A DNA stretch of 64,000 nucleotides from Pseudonocardia cypriaca. GTDB taxonomy: Bacteria; Actinomycetota; Actinomycetes; Mycobacteriales; Pseudonocardiaceae. The DNA lies in NCBI RefSeq assembly GCF_006717045.1, contig NZ_VFPH01000002.1:1922001-1986000 (forward strand), in the 5' to 3' direction. Positions 1-8,308 of the stretch are shown in pieces; within the stretch, counting starts at the first letter, position 1, and every line of letters starts with the position of its first letter. A program made the translations under genes and the position numbers. The notes below the pieces were generated by a model, which saw only the letters and a program-made list of their open reading frames with translations, was not told the DNA's origin and did no database searches.

Positions 1-379
1 CGACGCCCTCGAAGAACACGCCCACCTCGAACTTCCAGCGCCGCAGGTACGCCCGCAGGATCTCGGGCTTGTCGGCGTCGGCCAGCTCGTCGGCGGCGAA
101 CGCCTCGGTCCGCCTGCCGAGCCGCAGCTCCCCGGTCCCGCCCGCGGCACGCAGGTTGCGCACCCACTGCGTGTGCCCGCGCGGCGCCACCAGGTACCGG
201 GCTCCCTCGTGGCCCAGCAGGTTGACCGGCACCGTCCGCCACTCCCCGCTGCTCCGGCCACGCACGGCGAGCACCCGGGAGCCCCAGATGCTCACGCCGC
301 GAGCGGTCAGCCACCTGACCACGGTGTTGAACAGCTCGGTACCGCGGCCGGTCCGGACGTAACGCGGGCTGCCGTTCAT
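1..379 (-). CDS. DUF385 / F420H2-dependent reductase family protein (3' end outside window)
   Basis: The 5' portion (126 codons) of a gene running off the left edge. The predicted protein carries the family's central block around residues 40-75: SSGEWRTVPVNLL, then YLVAPRG and WVRNLRAAG. This is the Ddn-like split-barrel fold that binds deazaflavin F420 or related flavins and reduces quinones or nitro compounds. The ATG start has an AGGAG ribosome site just upstream. The promoter region holds two identical palindromes, so expression is probably under a TetR-type repressor encoded outside the window. The family is clear; the substrate cannot be read from the sequence. Confidence 0.85.
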   Translation of the reverse strand, partial: MNGSPRYVRTGRGTELFNTVVRWLTARGVSIWGSRVLAVRGRSSGEWRTVPVNLLGHEGARYLVAPRGHTQWVRNLRAAGGTGELRLGRRTEAFAADELADADKPEILRAYLRRWKFEVGVFFEGV

Positions 380-401
380 GGTGATCTCCTGATCCGCTTT
401 G

Positions 402-466
402 AGAGCAGTGCTCTTGTTGAGAAACAGTGCACCAGCCCAAGTGCTTCTTGTCAAGAGCAGTGCTCT
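402..466. promoter_or_regulatory. Two identical 13-bp palindromic operators
   Basis: AGAGCAGTGCTCT occurs at 402-414 and again, identically, at 454-466. Each copy is a palindrome around its central base, and the centres are 52 bp apart (about five helical turns). Both lie just upstream of the DUF385 gene and past the 3' end of the DedA gene. The form is typical of TetR-family operators. The regulator is not in this window. Confidence 0.7.
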
Positions 467-468
467 CG

Positions 469-1074
469 TCAGGAGATCGCGGGAACCCGGGTGCGTCGCA
501 GCTTCGACACCAGCGCGAACCCCGCGGCCGTCGCCACGGCCATCGCCACGCCTGCGAACAGGCTGAGCAGCGGGTCGCCCCCGGTGACCGGGCCGAGCGC
601 CAGCCCGATCAGCAGCATGTAGGCGCTCCACGCCGCCGAGCTCACGATCGACCACGGCAGGAAGCGGCGCACCGGCAGGCCGAAGCGCCCGGCGGCGGCG
701 GTGCTCACCAGGCGTCCGCCGGGCACGAACCGCGCCCCCACCAGGGCGATGCCGGGGCGGCAGAGCATGTGCCGGCGCACCCACGCCGACACCTCGTACT
801 CGGTGTCGACGGTGCGCGACAGCAGCTTGTGCGAGCAGCGGCCCAGCCAGAAGACGACCGAGTCGCCCAGCACCGAACCGGCCAGCGCGGCGACGAAGAG
901 CCCGAACACCATGCCCACGTCACCTCCGCCGAAGGCGGTGGTCGCCGCCGACATCAGGATGGTCTCGCTCGGCAGGATCGGGAACGGCGCGTCGACCGCG
1001 ATCATCACGACGAGCAGCGGCAGCAGCCACGAGCTGCGCATGACCGCGTCGCACACGGTCAGGACGTCCAACAA
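469..1074 (-). CDS. DedA family membrane protein
   Basis: A 201-residue polytopic membrane protein of the DedA (SNARE-associated) family, proposed lipid flippases of the cytoplasmic membrane. The family blocks are present: GSVLGDSVVFWLGR in the first half and ARFVPGGRLVSTAAAG in the middle, the latter holding the conserved arginines. I chose the TTG at 1074 because GAGAGGA lies six bases before it. A longer open frame reaches 1155 but starts with a Pro/Arg-rich stretch unlike the family. The internal ATG (MRSSWLL) would remove only a few more residues. It ends just before the twin palindromes and may be a single-gene unit. Confidence 0.8.
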   Translation of the reverse strand: MLDVLTVCDAVMRSSWLLPLLVVMIAVDAPFPILPSETILMSAATTAFGGGDVGMVFGLFVAALAGSVLGDSVVFWLGRCSHKLLSRTVDTEYEVSAWVRRHMLCRPGIALVGARFVPGGRLVSTAAAGRFGLPVRRFLPWSIVSSAAWSAYMLLIGLALGPVTGGDPLLSLFAGVAMAVATAAGFALVSKLRRTRVPAIS

Positions 1075-1263
1075 ATGCAGTCCTCTCGGGCGCGCTCGCC
1101 CGAGAACGCGCGACTGAAGGCCGGGGGGAGCGGCGTCCAGCCTCCCAGACGACACCGTGCACCGGCCGTGCGGTCCCCGTCACCCCGTCGCGCTACAAGG
1201 ACGGCGCAGGTCAACGAGTCGATCTACGCTCGCCGCGTCCGCCGACCCGACGGGGAGTGATCT

Positions 1264-2070
1264 GTGGGATTCCGCCGTTTCGCCGTGCTCGGCCTCGCCG
1301 TCGTCGCCATCGCACTCGTGGGCAGCCCGGCACACGCGGCGCCGTCCGCAGCCGCGATCACCCCGGGCGTCCGGATGATCAGCCCGGTGGACCAGCGGGT
1401 CACGAGCTCGTGCACGGCGGCGTTCGTCTTCGCCGGCGACGACGCGACGTACCTCGGGTACGCGGCCCACTGCGCGGGCGCGAGCGAGTCGATGGGCCTG
1501 TCCGGCTGCGCCGAACCGACGCTCCCGCTCGGCACCGACGTGACGATCCTGGCCAACGACGGCTCCCGCGCATCCGGCCGCCTCGCCTACACCTCGTGGG
1601 GCACGATGCAGGAGCGCGGCGAGTCGGACCCCGCGCGGTGCATGTACAACGACTTCGCCCTCGTCGAGGTCGACCCGGCCGACGTCGCGCGGGTCGACCC
1701 CACGGTGCCCGTGTTCGGCGGACCCGTCGGGCTGGACACCGACGGGACGGCGTTCGGCGAGCGAGTGGTCAGCTACCAGCCGCAGAACGGCGGCACGAGC
1801 GCCAAGCAGGGACGCAGCCTCGGCACGGGCGGCGACGGGCTCGCCCACCGCGTCGAGACCAGGCCACCCGGCCGTCCCGGCGACTCCGGCAGCGGCTACC
1901 TCGACGGCGAGGGCCGCGCCTTCGGCGTGCTCTCCACCCTGTTCACCGACGGCAGCGCCACCAACGGCGTCACCGACCTGGCCCACGCCCTCGACTACGC
2001 GAACACCTACGGCGGGATCGGGCACGTGGCGCTGGTGCCGGGCAGGGAGCCGTTCCGGCTCCGGGACTAG
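1264..2070 (+). CDS. Secreted trypsin-like serine protease
   Basis: A 268-residue exported protein. Residues 1-25 are a signal peptide with cleavage expected after AHA. A chymotrypsin-type triad is visible: His69 in YAAHC, Asp130 in YNDFALV and Ser208 in GDSGSG, in the right order and spacing. Four cysteines (C50, C70, C82, C126) could form two disulfides, including the one flanking the catalytic His. The GTG start follows GGGGAG with good spacing. The sequence runs straight from signal peptide into catalytic domain, so a long pro-peptide is unlikely. It stands alone, and a strong hairpin follows it. The substrate is unknown. Confidence 0.85.
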   Translation: MGFRRFAVLGLAVVAIALVGSPAHAAPSAAAITPGVRMISPVDQRVTSSCTAAFVFAGDDATYLGYAAHCAGASESMGLSGCAEPTLPLGTDVTILANDGSRASGRLAYTSWGTMQERGESDPARCMYNDFALVEVDPADVARVDPTVPVFGGPVGLDTDGTAFGERVVSYQPQNGGTSAKQGRSLGTGGDGLAHRVETRPPGRPGDSGSGYLDGEGRAFGVLSTLFTDGSATNGVTDLAHALDYANTYGGIGHVALVPGREPFRLRD

Positions 2071-2124
2071 ATCCACCCGCAGGCCGAGCGGCAAGGCATC
2101 CTGTCGCAAGGTCTGCCTTCCCCG

Positions 2125-2215
2125 GGCCTCCTGGCGGCACCGTGCATTGTGCGGGGCCGCTTCGGGGGCAGGCCCAAGGGCCTGCCCTTCGTGCGCGCGG
2201 CGCCGCCAGGAGGCC
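2125..2215 (+). terminator. Nested hairpin after the protease gene
   Basis: GGCCTCCTGGCGGC (2125-2138) is matched by its exact complement at 2202-2215. Inside lies a second perfect hairpin, GGGCAGGCCC/GGGCCTGCCC (2166-2187). It lies 55 bases past the protease stop codon and probably terminates that gene. There is no U-tract, as usual in high-GC actinobacteria. Confidence 0.6.
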
Positions 2216-2478
2216 GGTGTCGGTGATCTGGTTGCCTTCACGCACCGGGTTCGTCTTCGCGCACCCCGTGTCGGTCCATGCAGCCCGTCGACGGGCAGCG
2301 TGCGCCGAGTAGAGGTGCGTGGCCGGCGAAGAGCAGCGCGAGCAGCACACCACGGTGCCGCCCGCGACCGGGAAGTACTGCTCGCGCCGGTCAGGCCCCT
2401 CGTGATCGGCGGCTGGGCGCGTTTCCCGACGCAGGGCGTCGGTACTCGCGCCGAAACGCTGATCATGCCCGTGAGACC

Positions 2479-2606
2479 GCCTTCGGTGGCGCCGCGCGCC
2501 AGAAAGGGCAGGCCCGGGGTCTGCCCGCGAAGCGGGCGCGGAGCGACGCGCAGCGCCCTTGAGGCGTGAGGGGCAGCCCCGCACGATGCGCGGCGCCACC
2601 GAAGGC
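2479..2606. repeat. 19-bp perfect inverted repeat spanning 128 bp
   Basis: Bases 2479-2497 (GCCTTCGGTGGCGCCGCGC) are the exact reverse complement of 2588-2606. The 90-base interior contains smaller stems, such as CCCGCGAAGCGGG. The element could be a non-autonomous palindromic repeat or a large terminator. It has no ORF and I see no target-site duplication. Confidence 0.6.
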
Positions 2607-2665
2607 CTGGTAGGGGTGTGCCTGTGCGGGCGTGACACCTCCGAAGGCCTGGTATGCGCCCGGTT

Positions 2666-3466
2666 TCACGAGAACTGGTCGACCTTCTTCCGCGCCCACT
2701 GCGCGAACGTGGTGGCGGGACGCCCCGTGATCTCCTCGACGAGCCGGTTGGCCTGTTGCGGGTGCTGGGCGAAGTCGCGCATCCCGTCGACGTACCACCG
2801 CGCGAACTCGCCCATCGACGGCTCGAGCACGGCGACGGCCTCGTCGTGGCCCACCTCGACGAACGGGATCTGCCGGCCCAGCACGGCGCCGATGTGGCGC
2901 ACCATCTCGGCGCGCGTGAGCGTCTCGGGGCCCGTGAGCAGGTACTCCTTCCCGGCGTGCCCGTCCTCCAGCAGGGCCTTCGCGGCGACGGCTGCGATGT
3001 CGCCGAGGTCGATCGGGGCGTTCGCGGCCTCCGGGTAGCCGTCGCGCACCTCGCCGGTCGTGCGGATCTGCTCGGCCCAGATCAGCAGGTTGTCCATGAA
3101 CTCGCCGGGCGACAGGTGGGTCCAGGCGGCGCCCGACTCCTCGACGGCGACGGCGACCGGGCCCCACCAGGAGTCCTTGGGTCCGGACACGTCGACGATG
3201 TGCCGCACGCCCGCCTTCGCGGCCAGCGTCGTGACCTCGCGGACGGTCTTCTCCAGCGGAGCGAGGTACATCTTCTCGACGCCGTCGAACACGCCGCGGA
3301 GCGTCTCGACGCGGCCGAGGTAGCCGCGCACCACCTCCACCTGCTGCGGCAGGGCCGCCTTCTCCGGGTTGTTCGTCAGGGCCCTGACGTTCGTCGCCCC
3401 GGCCGCCAGCAGCTCGTCGACGACCAGCCGGCCGATGTTCCCCGTCGCCCCCGTCACCAGGATCAT
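2666..3466 (-). CDS. NmrA-like NAD(P)-binding reductase (atypical SDR)
   Basis: A 266-residue Rossmann protein. The dinucleotide motif VTGATGNIG sits at residues 4-12, followed by a sensor-type core, and the family features DVSGPKDSWWG and EYLLTGPETLTRAEM appear later. NmrA and QOR2-type proteins bind NADP(H) and either reduce quinones or act as redox sensors. The length fits the family. The promoter side has several GTAC repeats (about 3482-3510) that could be an operator, but no adjacent regulator is present. It has no coupling to the downstream enzyme gene, being separated by about 47 bases. Confidence 0.8.
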   Translation of the reverse strand: MILVTGATGNIGRLVVDELLAAGATNVRALTNNPEKAALPQQVEVVRGYLGRVETLRGVFDGVEKMYLAPLEKTVREVTTLAAKAGVRHIVDVSGPKDSWWGPVAVAVEESGAAWTHLSPGEFMDNLLIWAEQIRTTGEVRDGYPEAANAPIDLGDIAAVAAKALLEDGHAGKEYLLTGPETLTRAEMVRHIGAVLGRQIPFVEVGHDEAVAVLEPSMGEFARWYVDGMRDFAQHPQQANRLVEEITGRPATTFAQWARKKVDQFS

Positions 3467-3513
3467 GGCGCGACGCTACCGCGTACGCCGTACCGAATAC
3501 AAGGTACGCAGTT

Positions 3514-5103
3514 TCAGGACGGTTCGACCGCCACCTCCAGCACGAGCGGCCGCGACCGCTCGCCCAAGGTGGGCACCACCTCGTCGAGAGCCGCCACGAG
3601 CCCGGCGTGGTCGCTGACGCGGCGGGCCGGGCAGCCGAGAGACTCGGCCAGCCCGCCCACGCTGACCTCCTCGAACCCGGGCCACGGCGGCTTGCCCCCG
3701 CGCTGGGCCGCGAGCCTGTCCATGATCGCGTAGCGGCCGTTGGCGAGCACCACGAACAGCACGCCGACCCCGTAGTGCGCCGCGCTCCACAGCGCCTGGA
3801 TCCCGTAGAGCGACGAACCGTCGCCGACCACCGCCACCACCGGACGATCGGGCGCCGCCATCCGCACCCCGATCGCGGCGGGCAGCCCGAACCCCAACCC
3901 GCCCATCGCGGCGCTGAGGAACCCGAGCGGGCGGCGCGCGGGCAGGAGCCGGTGCAGGTCGGGACGGCTGGACGGCGTCTCCTCGACGACGACCGTCTCG
4001 GCCGGGATGCGGGCCGCCAACGCCGCCATCACGTGCTCGGCCCGCAGCGGCTCGCCGTCGCCCGGCTCGGCCGGCGCCGAGGCGCGGGAGACGGCGGGCG
4101 GCGGCGCGTCGGGCCGGTCCGGCACCCGCTCGGCGAGCAGTGCGCAGACCGCGGCCGGGTTCGCGAGCACGGCGAGGTCGGCCGGGCTGTGGTGCGCGTC
4201 CTCCGGGTCGTCGGTGACGAGCGCGACCGACGTACCCGCGAGCACGAGCGGCCCCTCCTCGTACGGGTACTGCCGGAACACCGGCGCACCCACTGCGAGC
4301 ACGAGGTCGTGGCCTGCGAGAGCCTGCCGCAGCTCGCCCCGCCCGGCGGGCAGGTGCCCGGCGAACTGCGGGTGGTCCTGAGGGAACCCGGCGCGCGCTG
4401 CGAACGGCTCCTGCCACACGGGGCACCGCAGCCGCTCCGCGAGCCGGACGAGCGCGTGCCAGGTGTCGGCGTCGTCGGCGTCCGCCCCCACCACGAACGC
4501 AGGCGACGCCGACCCGGCAACCAGTGCCGCGAGCTCGTCGACGACAACGGGGTCGACGGCATCCGCCCGGTGCAGCACCGCGGGAGCGGGTACGGGCCCG
4601 TCCTCCGCGGGCGCGGACCAGTCGTCGCTGGGCACGATCACCAGGGCCGGTCCCCTGCCGGCGCGCGCCTCGTGCCACGCCCTGGCCACCGCACCGGGCA
4701 CGTCCTGCGGCCGCGCCGGGGTGCGGACCCACACCGGGTAGTTCCCGGCCAGCCCTTCCAGCTCACCCGCGAGGAACGGCTGCAGCGCGAGGTGGCGCCG
4801 GTCCTGCTGGCCGACCAGCACGACGAGCGGCACGCGGTTCACCCGCGCCGTGGCGAGTGCCCCGACCGCGTTGCCCAGCCCGGCCGTGGTGTGCACGTTG
4901 ACCAGCGCCGGGCGGTCCAGTGCGGTCGCCCATCCGGTGGCCATGCCGACCACGGAGCCCTCGTGCAGCGCGAGGACGAACGTGATGTCGTCGGGCAGGT
5001 CGGTGAGGAACGCGACCTCGGTGGACCCGGGGTTCGCGAAGATCGTGGTGAGCTGGTGGTGGCGCAGGACGTCGAACGTGGCGTCCCGGACGGTGCGGGT
5101 CAC
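3514..5103 (-). CDS. Thiamine-diphosphate enzyme, benzoylformate decarboxylase-like
   Basis: A 529-residue ThDP enzyme of the benzoylformate decarboxylase (MdlC) type, which converts phenylglyoxylate to benzaldehyde and CO2. Equivalents of the Pseudomonas putida residues S26, E47 and H70 are present as Ser27 (NPGSTE), Glu48 (LHEGSVV) and His71 (NVHTTAG). The cofactor motif is GDGSSLYG, followed by ANGRYAIMDR. Two departures matter: the second catalytic His (H281, in FRYHQYDPG) is replaced, here FRQYPYEEG, and the usual NN of the ThDP motif is AN. The substrate may therefore differ. The GTG start overlaps the transporter stop (GTGA), so the two are one operon for an aromatic 2-oxo acid or related compound. 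Confidence 0.8.
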   Translation of the reverse strand: MTRTVRDATFDVLRHHQLTTIFANPGSTEVAFLTDLPDDITFVLALHEGSVVGMATGWATALDRPALVNVHTTAGLGNAVGALATARVNRVPLVVLVGQQDRRHLALQPFLAGELEGLAGNYPVWVRTPARPQDVPGAVARAWHEARAGRGPALVIVPSDDWSAPAEDGPVPAPAVLHRADAVDPVVVDELAALVAGSASPAFVVGADADDADTWHALVRLAERLRCPVWQEPFAARAGFPQDHPQFAGHLPAGRGELRQALAGHDLVLAVGAPVFRQYPYEEGPLVLAGTSVALVTDDPEDAHHSPADLAVLANPAAVCALLAERVPDRPDAPPPAVSRASAPAEPGDGEPLRAEHVMAALAARIPAETVVVEETPSSRPDLHRLLPARRPLGFLSAAMGGLGFGLPAAIGVRMAAPDRPVVAVVGDGSSLYGIQALWSAAHYGVGVLFVVLANGRYAIMDRLAAQRGGKPPWPGFEEVSVGGLAESLGCPARRVSDHAGLVAALDEVVPTLGERSRPLVLEVAVEPS

Positions 5104-6338
5104 GCGGCCCCCTTCGTCGCGCTGACGCCGACCGTGGCGACGGAGACCGCACCGATCGCAGCCACCACGGCGAACACGTAGAAGCCCCACGGGTAGGCGA
5201 TGCCCGCCGTCAGGAGCGCCCCGCCGATCAGCGGGCCGCTGATGGCGCCGAAGCGTCCCACGCCGCTGGCCGCGCCGATCGCGGTGCCGCGCGCCGTCGC
5301 CGGGTAGAGCTGGCTGACGTAGGCGTAGACGAGCACCTGCGCGCTGAACACGAACACGCCTGCCAGCAGCACGCCGATGTACACGCCGATCCCGGGCAGC
5401 CGGATGCTCAGCACGGCGAGGAAGAGCGCCGCGGCGGCGAACCAGGCGATAACCGCGGGCCGGACCCCGATCCGGTTGGCCACCTGCCCCGCCACGAGCA
5501 GGCCGAGGATCGCGCCGACGTTCAGCACGAGCAGCAGCGCGAGCGCCGCGCCCAGCTCGTACCCGGCCGACCGCATGATCTCGGGCAGCCACGTGTTCAG
5601 GCCGTAGACCAGCAGCAGGCCCATGAACGACGTGACCCAGAACGCGATGGTGGCGCGCAGGTACCCCCCGCCGAACAGGATCGCGACCGGGTTGTGCCGC
5701 TCGCGGGGCTTCTCCTGCAGGAACGACGCCGACTCGGGCAGGTACCGGAAGATCAACGGGACCAGGACGAGGGCGGGCAGCGCGCCGATCACGAACATCG
5801 CCCGCCAGCCGAGCGCGGGGATGACGATGATCCCGAGCAGCGCGGTGATCACGGCACCGACGTGGTAGCCGGTCATCAGCACGGTGGTGGCGCCGCCGCC
5901 CTTGCCGACCTTGGCGTACTCGTTGACCAGCGCGATCGCCACCGGCAGCACACCGCCGAGCCCGAGGCCGGCGAGGAAGCGCAGCGCACCGAACGTCCAC
6001 GGGTCCGGCGCGAGCGCGCAGAGCAGCGTGAGCACCGAGAAGCCGGTGACCGTGATCAGCATGGTGCGGCGGCGCCCGATGATGTCGGTGACGGTGCCGA
6101 TCGCGATCGCCCCGACCATCACGCCGACGAGACCCACCGACGAGATGAGCGCCCCGGCGTTCGGCGTGAGCCCCCAGACGCCGTCGCGGAGCATGGGCGA
6201 CAGCACGACGCCGAGCACCACCAGGTCGAAGCCCTCGAGCGCCACCGACGACCAGGCGAGTGGTGCCACCCAGCCGGCGCGTTCCCGGGTCACGTCGTTC
6301 CCGGTATCTGCCGGATTCTGCGTTGGATCCGCGGCCAT
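5100..6338 (-). CDS. MFS transporter, aromatic acid:H+ symporter (AAHS) type
   Basis: A 412-residue, 12-helix major facilitator. The AAHS family (BenK, PcaK) is indicated by WSSVALEGFDLVVLG in helix 1, the loop 2-3 signature GTVTDIIGRRR, and RFLAGLGLGGVLP in helix 4. These proteins import benzoate-type acids with protons. The N-terminal 20 residues are cytoplasmic and polar. It is the upstream gene of a two-gene operon, with the decarboxylase start overlapping its stop. The broken IclR gene immediately upstream in the same orientation is the probable local regulator. Confidence 0.82.
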   Translation of the reverse strand: MAADPTQNPADTGNDVTRERAGWVAPLAWSSVALEGFDLVVLGVVLSPMLRDGVWGLTPNAGALISSVGLVGVMVGAIAIGTVTDIIGRRRTMLITVTGFSVLTLLCALAPDPWTFGALRFLAGLGLGGVLPVAIALVNEYAKVGKGGGATTVLMTGYHVGAVITALLGIIVIPALGWRAMFVIGALPALVLVPLIFRYLPESASFLQEKPRERHNPVAILFGGGYLRATIAFWVTSFMGLLLVYGLNTWLPEIMRSAGYELGAALALLLVLNVGAILGLLVAGQVANRIGVRPAVIAWFAAAALFLAVLSIRLPGIGVYIGVLLAGVFVFSAQVLVYAYVSQLYPATARGTAIGAASGVGRFGAISGPLIGGALLTAGIAYPWGFYVFAVVAAIGAVSVATVGVSATKGAA

Positions 6339-6371
6339 GGGCCGGGAGTATCTGCACCCGCGCCGCCCGTG

Positions 6372-7159
6372 TCAGGAGTTCCTCGCACTCAGCGGAACAT
6401 CGACCCCGGGGCTGAGCGCGCGGCCCACGGCCGCTGCCGTCAGGCGCACCGCCGGTACCAGCGGCTGGAGGTTCGCGGCGCTGCTGGGCACCACGACGGA
6501 CACACTGGCCACGACCTCCCCGCCGGACCGATGATCGGCGCGGCGACCGACGCCGCACCGTCGGTCATCTCGTCGCGCGAGAGGCAGTAGCCCGCCCTGC
6601 GCACCTCGGCGAGCGCGACCGCCAGCTCGTGCGGGTCGGTGATGGTGCCCGACGCCATGCGGGGCAGCCCGCGCGCCACCACCTCGGCGACGAATGCGGG
6701 AGGCGCGTACGCGAGCAGGACCTTGCCCGGGCCGCTGGCGTGGGCGGGCATCCGCCTGCCCACCCGGGACCGCACCGGCACCTCCGCGTGCCCGGGCAGT
6801 CGTTCGAGGAACAGCGCCTGGTGGCCGTCGAGCACGACGAGGTGCACGACCTGGCCCGTGACGGCGCCGAGATCCTGCAGGAACGGGAGAGCGGAGTCGC
6901 GCAGGTCACGGGCGAGCGGCGCGAGCGCGCCGAGCTGCCACAGCCGGATCCCGATCCGGTACCGACCGCGGCCGGGGCGCTCCAGCGCACCCCAGGCGAC
7001 GAGCTCGGCGACCAGCCGGTGCGCCGTGGCGGCGGCGAGCCCGGTGGCGGCCACGATCTCGCCGAGCGTCTGCTCGGGGCGTTCGTCGGAGAACGAGCCG
7101 AGCACTGCCAGGGCCCGGTCGAGCACCGACCGCCCCGGCTCGTAGGCCCCGCCCGCCAT
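6372..7159 (-). pseudogene. IclR-family transcriptional regulator, frameshifted near the C-terminus
   Basis: The ATG at 7159 opens an IclR regulator: a winged helix at residues 10-70 (LDRALAVLGSFSDE, TGLAAATAHRLVAEL), then the effector domain. In-frame reading is normal through APIIGPAG, then becomes an unrelated tail ending near 6440. Adding one G in the four-base run at 6518-6521 (CCCC on the plus strand) restores EVVASVSVVVPSSAANLQPLV and a stop at 6372-6374, giving 262 residues, the family norm. Either the last 50 residues are lost in this strain or the run is a sequencing error. IclR proteins commonly control aromatic catabolism, matching the adjacent transporter and decarboxylase genes. 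Confidence 0.8.
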
Positions 7160-7247
7160 GGCCGCACCCTTCCGACCGATGAGTTCTCGCGCGCGCCCTG
7201 GTCCTACCCCCGACAGCCACCTTCGCGCCACCCCGGAGGAACCCCGG

Positions 7248-7655
7248 ATGACCACCGTCGCCCCTGCCGCCCCGGCCCGCTCCCGAGGCGCCCACCGCGC
7301 CATGTGGGTGCTGCAGATCCTGCTGGGCCTCTTCTTCGTCGTCGCATCGGCCGCACCCAAGTTCTGGGGCGAGCCGTTCGCCGTGCAGATCTTCACCGAG
7401 ATCGGCGCGGGACAGTGGTTCCGGTACTTCATCGGCGCCGTCGAGCTCGCAGGCGGCATCGGCCTGATGGTGCCGCGCCTGGCCGGGCCCGCGGCCGTCG
7501 GCCTGATGGCCCTGATGGTCGGCGCGGCCTACACCCAGGCGGTGGTGCTCGACGCGCCGGAGATGGCCGTCACGCCCGCCGTGCTCTTCGTTCTCGCCGC
7601 GGTCATCGCATGGGGGCAGCGCGCCTCGATCGCCGCGTGGCTCCCCGGTCGCTGA
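7248..7655 (+). CDS. DoxX family membrane protein
   Basis: A 135-residue protein with four predicted membrane helices (about residues 20-40, 62-80, 85-103 and 108-125). It has the DoxX core features LQILLGLFFVVASAAPKF and FRYFIGAVELAGGIGLMVP. DoxX-like proteins are small quinone-associated or redox-linked membrane proteins of mostly unproven function. GGAGGA lies upstream of the ATG. It is divergent from the IclR gene, with 88 bases between them, so the two may share control. Confidence 0.8.
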   Translation: MTTVAPAAPARSRGAHRAMWVLQILLGLFFVVASAAPKFWGEPFAVQIFTEIGAGQWFRYFIGAVELAGGIGLMVPRLAGPAAVGLMALMVGAAYTQAVVLDAPEMAVTPAVLFVLAAVIAWGQRASIAAWLPGR

Positions 7656-7671
7656 TCCGCCGCGAAAGGAG

Positions 7672-7701
7672 AAACGGCACCCCGGCGGCGGGGTGCCGTT
7701 T
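7672..7701. terminator. Bidirectional intrinsic terminator
   Basis: A perfect 12-bp stem, AAACGGCACCCC / GGGGTGCCGTTT, with a six-base loop GGCGGC. A run of A on one side and T on the other lets it work both ways. It separates the convergent DoxX gene and the small secreted protein gene. Confidence 0.85.
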
Positions 7702-7727
7702 CTCGTCACGTATTCCGGAATTGCGCG

Positions 7728-8039
7728 TCAGCGCCTTGCCGAGGTCTCGCAGGTGATCGGGGCGTCCGCCGCACTCGGATCCGATGAACCCGCACCGAGG
7801 ATGCCGAGCACGTTGCCGAGCCCGAGCACGGCCGTCACGTCGGGACAGATGTTCACGCCGTTCAGCAGGTTGACGTCGCCGAGGTTGAGCAGGCCGTCCT
7901 GTGGCGCGTCGTCACCGGTGATGACCTGTTCCGCATCGTCTCCCCGATCCTCGCCCGTTGGACTGGCGTGGGCGATGGGGGCGAGCGCCAGCATTGCCGC
8001 CAGGCTCGCGGATGCGACGATTCCTGCTTTCTTCCACAC
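7728..8039 (-). CDS. Small secreted protein, function unknown
   Basis: A 103-residue precursor. The GTG start follows GGGAGA. Residues 1-25 form a signal peptide (KK, hydrophobic core, AHA cleavage), leaving about 78 residues. The mature part has an acidic stretch, then a hydrophobic glycine-rich segment (LLNLGDVNLLNGVN, VLGLGNVLGILG) and just two cysteines (in NICPD and ITCET) that could pair. The composition recalls small surface-active proteins such as chaplins or rodlins, but I see no firm family motif. It is monocistronic, flanked by a terminator. Confidence 0.6.
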   Translation of the reverse strand: MWKKAGIVASASLAAMLALAPIAHASPTGEDRGDDAEQVITGDDAPQDGLLNLGDVNLLNGVNICPDVTAVLGLGNVLGILGAGSSDPSAADAPITCETSARR

Positions 8040-8308
8040 GTTCGTCTCCCGAATGGTTCAACACCCTGCGGACGCAACTGACAGACAGAAAGCTAACCTC
8101 GGGTCCGGGACCGCTACCACGGCTGTCCCACCATCGTGTGCCCTATTCGAGGCGGCCCGTTTAACACCCCGCGAGCGGGGAAGCGGAATTGTTCGCCACT
8201 CTTCGTGACCATTTTCGACAGGTCAGCGGCGCGCCGCCAACTGCTCGTCACGCTCCGTGGTGGACCGCGGTCCGCCCGCACGGGCGATCACACGGCACGT
8301 CCGGGTGA

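Larger units (their letters stand above)
2071..2665. other. Hairpin-rich non-coding region, about 595 bp
   Basis: No frame here has convincing coding character or a family match. It contains two separate nested inverted-repeat structures (2125-2215 and 2479-2606) and a 14-base direct repeat, CCGAAGGCCTGGTA, at 2599-2612 and 2641-2654. The right part abuts the 3' end of the NmrA-type gene, so it may serve as a bidirectional termination zone or be a dispersed repeat family of this genome. Confidence 0.6.

Noticed and set aside
5104..6558. Open minus-strand frame continuing upstream of the ThDP enzyme through the transporter gene
   Set aside because: The translation is Arg/Gly/Ala-rich noise and the same DNA encodes the MFS transporter in another frame. 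The GTG at 5103 overlapping the transporter stop is the true start.
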